DNA of 64,000 nucleotides from the NCBI RefSeq assembly GCF_008831505.1, contig NZ_CP044507.1, positions 1,922,001 through 1,986,000 of the forward strand, given 5' to 3'. Position numbers and translations under genes: made by a program. The notes below the pieces were generated by a model. It was not told where the DNA came from. It did no database searches and saw nothing but the letters and a program-made list of their open reading frames with translations. This document shows, piece by piece, positions 59,277 to 64,000 of the stretch. Within the stretch, counting starts at the first letter, position 1; the number at the start of each line of letters is the position of its first letter. This DNA comes from Chryseobacterium sp. (GTDB lineage: Bacteria; Bacteroidota; Bacteroidia; Flavobacteriales; Weeksellaceae).

Positions 59277-61127
59277 TTGAAAACATCGCTGTACAACCGT
59301 AAATTCCTGATTAAAATAGTCATTAGTATGATTATGGCTGTCTCTGTGCATTTAAGTGGCCAGAATACCTTAGCTGATGAGACGCTATATTCCGAACTGG
59401 AAAAACAGATTTCAGCAGTTCAGAAAGACCCTTTAAAAACCCAAAAATTCATCCACCTTTTCGCTAAAAAAGCAAAGTCTGAGAAAAATGAGGAAAAACT
59501 TTATCGGGCATATGCGTTAGGGACTATATATGCTGAAAATCGGCGGAAATCGGCATATGCCGACAGCATGCTGCATACAGCTGCCCAAATCAACCGGCCT
59601 GACATATTGGGTGATGCACATATGATGAATGGCATGCTGCATCAGTTAAATGAAGATTATAATGTTTCATTACAGAGTTATGTTCAGGCCCAGAACTTTA
59701 TAGATGTTGACCAGGACCCCTATATGGCTCATGTTCTGTATCTCAATATTGCACGTATCAGAACATACTTAGGTCAGAATAGTGAGGCAAAGGAGGAACT
59801 TTTAAAAGCAGTCTCATTTTTCCGGAACAACTATAAGATGGTTGACGATACAGATTATAGAAACTATTACATGCACTCTCTTATCGCCCTGTTGGATACC
59901 CAGTCCAAACTGGGAGAGTTCGCAGATAATGAAAAACTCGTTGCGGAAGGGGTCTCCTTTATTGAAAAAGAAAAGCTGCCGCAGTTCAGGCCCTACTTCG
60001 TGGGCTCAGAAGGTATCGATGCTTATTACCGTAAAAATTACCCCCTGGCCATCAGCAAACTGAACCATGCCCTTAGCCTCTACAATGACAACTGGAAGCA
60101 CCTTACCGAGAAATTCTACCTCGGTATGAGCTATTACAAGGCCGGCAAACATCCGGAGGCGCTTAAATACCTAAATATGCTGGACGAGGAATTCCAGAAA
60201 ACCGGTAAGATAGACCCCCAGTTTAGGCCCGCCTTCGAGACCCTCTATGAATATCACAAGAACACCGGGAATGTTCAGAAACAATTGGAATATGTAAATA
60301 AACTGCTCCAAATCAACACCCTCTACGAAAAAAACTATAAGGAACTGTTCCAGCAGCTCAGCAGCCGCTACGACAATAAGGTCCTGCAGGAGGAAAAGGA
60401 ACAGCTGCAGAACCGGCTGGTCACAGACCGCATACAGTCGGGGATTATAAGTGGGGCTTCCCTTTTAATTGCCTTCGTCTCCCTGTTCATTGCCCTGCGC
60501 TACTACCGCCGCCGAAACTATTATAAGAAACTCTACGAAGCGTTTTCAGCCATACCGCAATCCGGGCCGGAGGCCGATGGGGATACAGACAGCGAAAGAG
60601 AGTGTTTTCAGGAAGAAAAGTTACACGCAAATCAGGAACTACTGTCGGAAAATGAAATTTTTGTATCTCCGGCGTCAACTGAAGAAATTCTGCCGGAAAA
60701 CGAAGCGGAGGCGGTGAATTCCGAATCCGTGCAGCAGGGCATGCGCAACGGCGGTGGCCTTAATCCGCTGCTTGTAGATCAGATTATGGACCGACTCCGG
60801 CAGTTCGAGCACGATAAGGGGTATATGAAAAGGAATCTTACCCTCACTGCCCTGGCTTCGTACTGCGGCACCAACAGCACATATTTGTCCAAGGTCCTGA
60901 ACCAGAACATGGGCCTGGGCTTCAATGGCTATCTCAATTCTCTCCGTCTGAATGAAGTGATACAGATGTGGAAAACCAAGCCCCGGACACGGCAGCTCAG
61001 TATACAGGACACCGCCAACAAACTCGGTTACAGTACAGCCCAGAGTTTCTCCAAGAACTTCCAGGAACGCTACCACATCTCCCCTACTTACTTCCTGAAA
61101 AGGCTGAATGATGACGAACCGATTTAA
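59277..61127 (+). CDS. Membrane-bound TPR-AraC-type transcription regulator
   Basis: 616 residues. A signal/anchor sequence starts the protein (FLIKIVISMIMAVSVHLSG), then TPR helices (about 40-370) that should be periplasmic. A membrane helix follows at about 388-410 (ASLLIAFVSLFIALRYY). The last 100 residues form an AraC-type HTH domain: LTLTALASYCGTNSTYLSKV and DTANKLGYSTAQSFSKNF. This is a known flavobacterial layout for one-protein signal transduction. The start is a TTG at 59277, chosen because it gives a full signal sequence; the first ATG at 59328 would remove its basic start. It is divergent from the lipoprotein gene. Confidence 0.9.
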   Translation: MKTSLYNRKFLIKIVISMIMAVSVHLSGQNTLADETLYSELEKQISAVQKDPLKTQKFIHLFAKKAKSEKNEEKLYRAYALGTIYAENRRKSAYADSMLHTAAQINRPDILGDAHMMNGMLHQLNEDYNVSLQSYVQAQNFIDVDQDPYMAHVLYLNIARIRTYLGQNSEAKEELLKAVSFFRNNYKMVDDTDYRNYYMHSLIALLDTQSKLGEFADNEKLVAEGVSFIEKEKLPQFRPYFVGSEGIDAYYRKNYPLAISKLNHALSLYNDNWKHLTEKFYLGMSYYKAGKHPEALKYLNMLDEEFQKTGKIDPQFRPAFETLYEYHKNTGNVQKQLEYVNKLLQINTLYEKNYKELFQQLSSRYDNKVLQEEKEQLQNRLVTDRIQSGIISGASLLIAFVSLFIALRYYRRRNYYKKLYEAFSAIPQSGPEADGDTDSERECFQEEKLHANQELLSENEIFVSPASTEEILPENEAEAVNSESVQQGMRNGGGLNPLLVDQIMDRLRQFEHDKGYMKRNLTLTALASYCGTNSTYLSKVLNQNMGLGFNGYLNSLRLNEVIQMWKTKPRTRQLSIQDTANKLGYSTAQSFSKNFQERYHISPTYFLKRLNDDEPI

Positions 61128-61136
61128 ATTGGGGAT

Positions 61137-61170
61137 TGTGGATTTTGAATTTTGAATTTTGAATTCCGGA
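61137..61170. repeat. Short ttgaatttt repeat
   Basis: A run of gattttgaattttgaattttgaattccgg, in essence three ttgaatt units, matches one module of the large repeat regions (the ttgaattttggattc block). It is the smallest copy seen, between the regulator and the FemAB-like gene. Confidence 0.6.
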
Positions 61171-61224
61171 AATAGACGCCGGCAGCACGCTCTAACCGTT
61201 AAAGCTAAATTTATGTTATAAGAA

Positions 61225-62238
61225 TTAGAGACGGTAAAGGGGGAAGAAGTCTGCACTCTCTTTCCCAGCACTTAGTTTTTGATATACTTCTTCATTTACA
61301 ATATAATTCCAGATAGAAAACTGTTTGAATTTCTTAGAGAAACCGGATTTAAACCTAAACAAAGAGTCATCGTCCTGACCGCCAACACCTCCACCTAAGT
61401 GCATCGTGGTTGCCGCTGAATCATTTCCTATCAATCTTGCCTCGTCCAGAATCAGTTTCATCGGTGTGTCACTAATATATTTATTAGAAGTACCCGCTAA
61501 ATGGTATTGCATTATTTTTCCCGCAAACGTGAAAATTGCACCGGCAATAACTTTTTCCCCATCTAAAGCGACTAATAATCGTGCATCAAATGAGGGATTA
61601 TTAAGAAACTTCAGGAAATAATCGTTATTAAAATAATAGTTTCTACCGGCTTCAACGCGGTCCATCGTTTCATAGTAAACCGAAATAAAATGCTCAATCT
61701 CTTCCTTCGATTCCGTATGTTGAACTCTATACGACTTTCGGCGTAACTGATTTAATTCGCTTTTGAGAGATTTGCGATACGCGCGCCGCTGTTCCTCCGG
61801 TGAGATTGTTAAATCTATAGCAACAGTTTTGTTTAAATCAATTACTTTTCCTAAACCTGTTAACAAATCAGCTTGGGAAATAAGCGGATGCAGACGGCTG
61901 AATACTGATACAATATTTAAATCCCGGCAGAACTCAATAAATTTTTCCCTGAAAAACCGCTTCAATGAATCACGTGCACCGTCATTTTGAAATTTATATA
62001 TCGGTCCAGCGTATCCATAAACGGAAGTTATATCGAAATAATCTGTATCAGGAATAGGACGTATAACAATAGGCAACGCTATGAAACTTTCGCCTTGTTT
62101 AAAATAAAGCAATTTAGACTGAAAATCATTATCTATCTGATGAAAATACGAAGTGTGGTGAAAATCAAACTGCTCAGCTTGCCGGACTACAGAATCCCAG
62201 TCCGGGGAATCTGTATCCATTACTATGAACTCAAACAT
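61225..62238 (-). CDS. GNAT/FemAB-like acyl- or aminoacyl-transferase
   Basis: 337 residues. The double-GNAT FemAB architecture is suggested by the ASSERTED order YFHQIDNDFQSKLLYF, then EEQRRAYRKSLKSELNQLRR and the C-terminal AGAIFTFAGKIMQYHLAGTS with GGGVGGQDDDSLFRFKSGFS. FemAB-like proteins in polysaccharide loci transfer acyl or amino-acid groups to amino sugars. It is the last gene of the right-hand set and overlaps the DegT-like gene by eight bases. Substrate unknown. Confidence 0.82.
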   Translation of the reverse strand: MFEFIVMDTDSPDWDSVVRQAEQFDFHHTSYFHQIDNDFQSKLLYFKQGESFIALPIVIRPIPDTDYFDITSVYGYAGPIYKFQNDGARDSLKRFFREKFIEFCRDLNIVSVFSRLHPLISQADLLTGLGKVIDLNKTVAIDLTISPEEQRRAYRKSLKSELNQLRRKSYRVQHTESKEEIEHFISVYYETMDRVEAGRNYYFNNDYFLKFLNNPSFDARLLVALDGEKVIAGAIFTFAGKIMQYHLAGTSNKYISDTPMKLILDEARLIGNDSAATTMHLGGGVGGQDDDSLFRFKSGFSKKFKQFSIWNYIVNEEVYQKLSAGKESADFFPLYRL

Positions 62239-63253
62239 GTATATTAAAATTGTTGATGATGGTACTAATAACCCTTATATCTGCTTCGCTGTATCTGAAA
62301 TCAATATGAATCATAAGTATTGTATCCTCCACTAATTTTGCAGCATCACTTTTCTGGCCAGGCCAGAGGACCATCGGATAAATAGTATTCGCAACCAGGT
62401 GAGATTTGAAAAAATCTCTATTGTTCCTATTGGCAAAAGTGAATATTAAGGCAAACTCTTCGTGTCTGTCATGCACAATCAGTCTGAAATGACTGCTGGG
62501 ATTGAGAAGCGATTTTATCAACTGACTATTCCTTTTCTTTTTCAGCTTTATACTTTCTACGTCTAAGGTATGTGCGTACTTAGCCACAGATGATGGCATA
62601 CTTCCATGCGTACTTCTGTCTTCAAAATTGCTTTCAGCCGTGGTTAACAGATCACGGAAAACCTGCTTCTCTGCAAATTTCCCTTCCAGGTAATCACGTT
62701 TCAGTGTCATTCCGCAAAACTTTCGTAATGCAACATCCTCGGCCTTAGCGGATACACTATAATCCGACATATTCAGTCTTTTCACAAAACCACCTACAGG
62801 TAAAGGAAGTTCCTTACGCAGCGATCCAAATACAAAGTCTGCCTTATTGCGGTGTAATAAGGATAAATTATGGGTAATATCTTCAATCACAGAACAGTTT
62901 GTGGTCTGTACAGATAAATCAAAATCCCACCCAAAATAGTTGACTTTAAGCACAGCCGTAGTGGCGACATCTTCAATGTCCAGCGCAACAGATCCCTCCA
63001 GCGGATGAATCTGATAATATATAAACTGGACCGGCAAATCTTCTAAAAAGTTATAAACCTCGTGACAATAATAATCTGGGATGTACAGACGGTTCCATTG
63101 AAACTTTTCTATACCAAACTGAAGTATGGCACGTAAGGCGGATCGACCTGAAAAAAAAGGTGTAATCTGATCCCAGAAGGTACTGCCGGAACCATACGTA
63201 CGAAGGGTATCATCAGTCAGGAGATGAAAGTCTGAACCATACTCTTTATTCAT
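62231..63253 (-). CDS. DegT-like protein, possibly a divergent PLP aminotransferase
   Basis: About 340 residues. It is weakly but recognisably like the DegT/DnrJ aminotransferase fold: FSGRSALRAILQFG (substrate/PLP phosphate region), LYIPDYYCHEVYNFL, VIEDITHNLSLL (the Asp that holds the PLP ring) and FGSLRKELPLPVGGFV, whose Lys fits the PLP-binding position. Many family positions are changed, so it could be an inactive or a differently acting homologue. The start at 63253 (ATG overlapping the GNAT stop by eight bases) is preferred over 63268. It is coupled to both neighbours. Confidence 0.78.
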   Translation of the reverse strand: MNKEYGSDFHLLTDDTLRTYGSGSTFWDQITPFFSGRSALRAILQFGIEKFQWNRLYIPDYYCHEVYNFLEDLPVQFIYYQIHPLEGSVALDIEDVATTAVLKVNYFGWDFDLSVQTTNCSVIEDITHNLSLLHRNKADFVFGSLRKELPLPVGGFVKRLNMSDYSVSAKAEDVALRKFCGMTLKRDYLEGKFAEKQVFRDLLTTAESNFEDRSTHGSMPSSVAKYAHTLDVESIKLKKKRNSQLIKSLLNPSSHFRLIVHDRHEEFALIFTFANRNNRDFFKSHLVANTIYPMVLWPGQKSDAAKLVEDTILMIHIDFRYSEADIRVISTIINNFNIHV

Positions 63254-63809
63254 GCGACCAATAATCATTTTGCTTCAGATGACTGATATAATCTTCATGG
63301 GTAATACCTACTACGACCTGATCCCACCATTGATTTTTACGAAAATAATGATCCTTTTTGGTACCCTCTATTATCCAGCCACACTTTTTTGTGTAAACAT
63401 GAATAGACGCGGTGTTGTAGGAGATCATTGAGCCATTTAAACGCCTTAGTCCGAGTTCTTCGAAGGCGTACTTATTAATTGCCATAATGGTATCCACACC
63501 ATAACCTTTCCCGCGCATATCCTTGTCACCGAGAAGCATCCCATGAAATGCATTTTTGTCCTTCCAGTTAATGTCCACTAAATTTGCCATGCCTATCAAA
63601 CCGAGCTCATCTGTATCAATTGCAAATCTCTGGTTAGTACTTCCCACAGACAAACTGTTATACCATTTCTCCTGGTCCTGAGAACTGGAGGGGAAATGCC
63701 ATCCGCCTAACATATAGTTTATGTCCGGATCATTAGACCAGATTTGCAGCAGTTCGAGGTCTGCTTTTTCAATTGCACGCAGGGTTACTTTTTTACCTTT
63801 AATATTCAT
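63246..63809 (-). CDS. GNAT-family N-acetyltransferase (RimJ/PseH-like)
   Basis: 187 residues. The GNAT fold shows LRAIEKADLELLQIWSND at the start and the acetyl-CoA loop DMRGKGYGVDTIMAI, with the later block YTKKCGWIIEGTKKDHYF. It is like RimJ and PseH; PseH acetylates the 4-amino group of UDP-4-amino-4,6-dideoxy sugars in pseudaminic acid synthesis. Position after a sugar transferase and in a locus with PglF and PglE homologues fits acetylation of the 4-amino sugar. The ATG overlaps the sugar transferase stop (ATGA). Confidence 0.9.
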   Translation of the reverse strand: MNIKGKKVTLRAIEKADLELLQIWSNDPDINYMLGGWHFPSSSQDQEKWYNSLSVGSTNQRFAIDTDELGLIGMANLVDINWKDKNAFHGMLLGDKDMRGKGYGVDTIMAINKYAFEELGLRRLNGSMISYNTASIHVYTKKCGWIIEGTKKDHYFRKNQWWDQVVVGITHEDYISHLKQNDYWSHE

Positions 63810-64000
63810 GACTTTTTGTTTTTAAAGTGGTTACTTGACAATGTACGGCTAATACCAAGATCATCTACATCGTCTACGGTCTGGCCTAAAATTATGGTTT
63901 CAGATTTAAAAAGTACAGATTTAACCGTCATCAGAAGAATCTTCAGGTCCAAAGCGAAACTTACATTCTCCACATAATATACATCATTATCAAATCTTTC
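63806..64000 (-). CDS. Bacterial sugar transferase, C-terminal end (cut by window edge)
   Basis: Only the last 64 codons are present. The minus-strand translation starts ERFDNDVYYVENVSFALDLK and continues ILLMTVKSVLFKSE to a stop at 63806. The pattern ERF-x-x-D-V-Y-Y-V-E-N-x-S-x-x-L-D-L-K-I-L is the conserved end of PglC/WcaJ-type polyprenyl-phosphate sugar phosphotransferases. This would be a second initiating enzyme besides the WecA-like one at 32 kb. A 26-residue polar tail follows, containing DDVDDLGIS. It overlaps the GNAT start by three bases. Confidence 0.85.
   Translation of the reverse strand, partial: ERFDNDVYYVENVSFALDLKILLMTVKSVLFKSETIILGQTVDDVDDLGISRTLSSNHFKNKKS

Overview
The window is a chromosomal segment of a member of the Bacteroidetes, class Flavobacteriia, most likely a Chryseobacterium-like Weeksellaceae. 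Evidence: the Bacteroidetes promoter element TAnnTTTG stands in front of many genes, Shine-Dalgarno sites are mostly absent, gldD is present, and several proteins resemble flavobacterial families I recognise. Species assignment is inference only.

Left part (1-31 kb), mostly housekeeping. It holds the start of pnp, a DUF4260 gene, rpsO, an mgtE transporter with a GTG start, a BtuF-like metal receptor and a GAF methionine-sulfoxide reductase. A three-gene redox operon follows (short-chain dehydrogenase, aldo/keto reductase, FAD-Rieske oxidoreductase) with a frameshifted small gene inside it. Next come a CinA-type amidase, an MBL hydrolase, tRNA-Leu(CAA), a YceI-porin-YceI cassette, queG, a rhodanese, a nitronate monooxygenase-like enzyme, a SurA-like chaperone, a PfkB kinase, gldD and mutY. 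HU, a 30-residue basic ribosomal-type protein (mS38/bS22-like) and RNase G follow, then a Nudix hydrolase, an acyltransferase, an RlpA-like protein and rimO.

Middle part (31.2-54.6 kb), all on the minus strand: a surface polysaccharide (O-antigen/capsule-like) locus. It encodes export and length control (Wza, Wzc), a flippase (Wzx), an EpsG-type polymerase (Wzy), five glycosyltransferases, a secreted beta-helix protein, a WbpL/WecA-like initiating transferase and RfbC. Sugar-making genes include a PglF/WbpM-type 4,6-dehydratase, a PglE-type aminotransferase, a WbpV-like reductase, a WbpB-like dehydrogenase, and an amidotransferase set (WbuX-like with HisH and HisF paralogues) expected to make an acetamidino sugar. 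The right edge (61.2-64 kb) resumes this theme with a FemAB/GNAT-like transferase, a degenerate DegT-like protein, a GNAT acetyltransferase and the C-terminus of a bacterial sugar transferase.

Between these lies an accessory island (54.9-61.1 kb). It contains a 1199-residue helical-repeat protein of unknown function coupled to a 73-residue protein, a tiny proline-tailed lipoprotein, and a divergent membrane-bound TPR-AraC regulator.

Four gene-free stretches (about 15.63-15.95, 24.83-25.39, 28.59-29.78 and 50.48-51.41 kb) are built from the same degenerate short-word modules, with internal duplications of roughly 110 and 180 bp. The third and fourth lie in opposite orientation on either side of most of the polysaccharide locus. 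These repeats and the 1199-residue protein island are the least explained parts of the window. No insertion sequence, phage gene or CRISPR array was seen.
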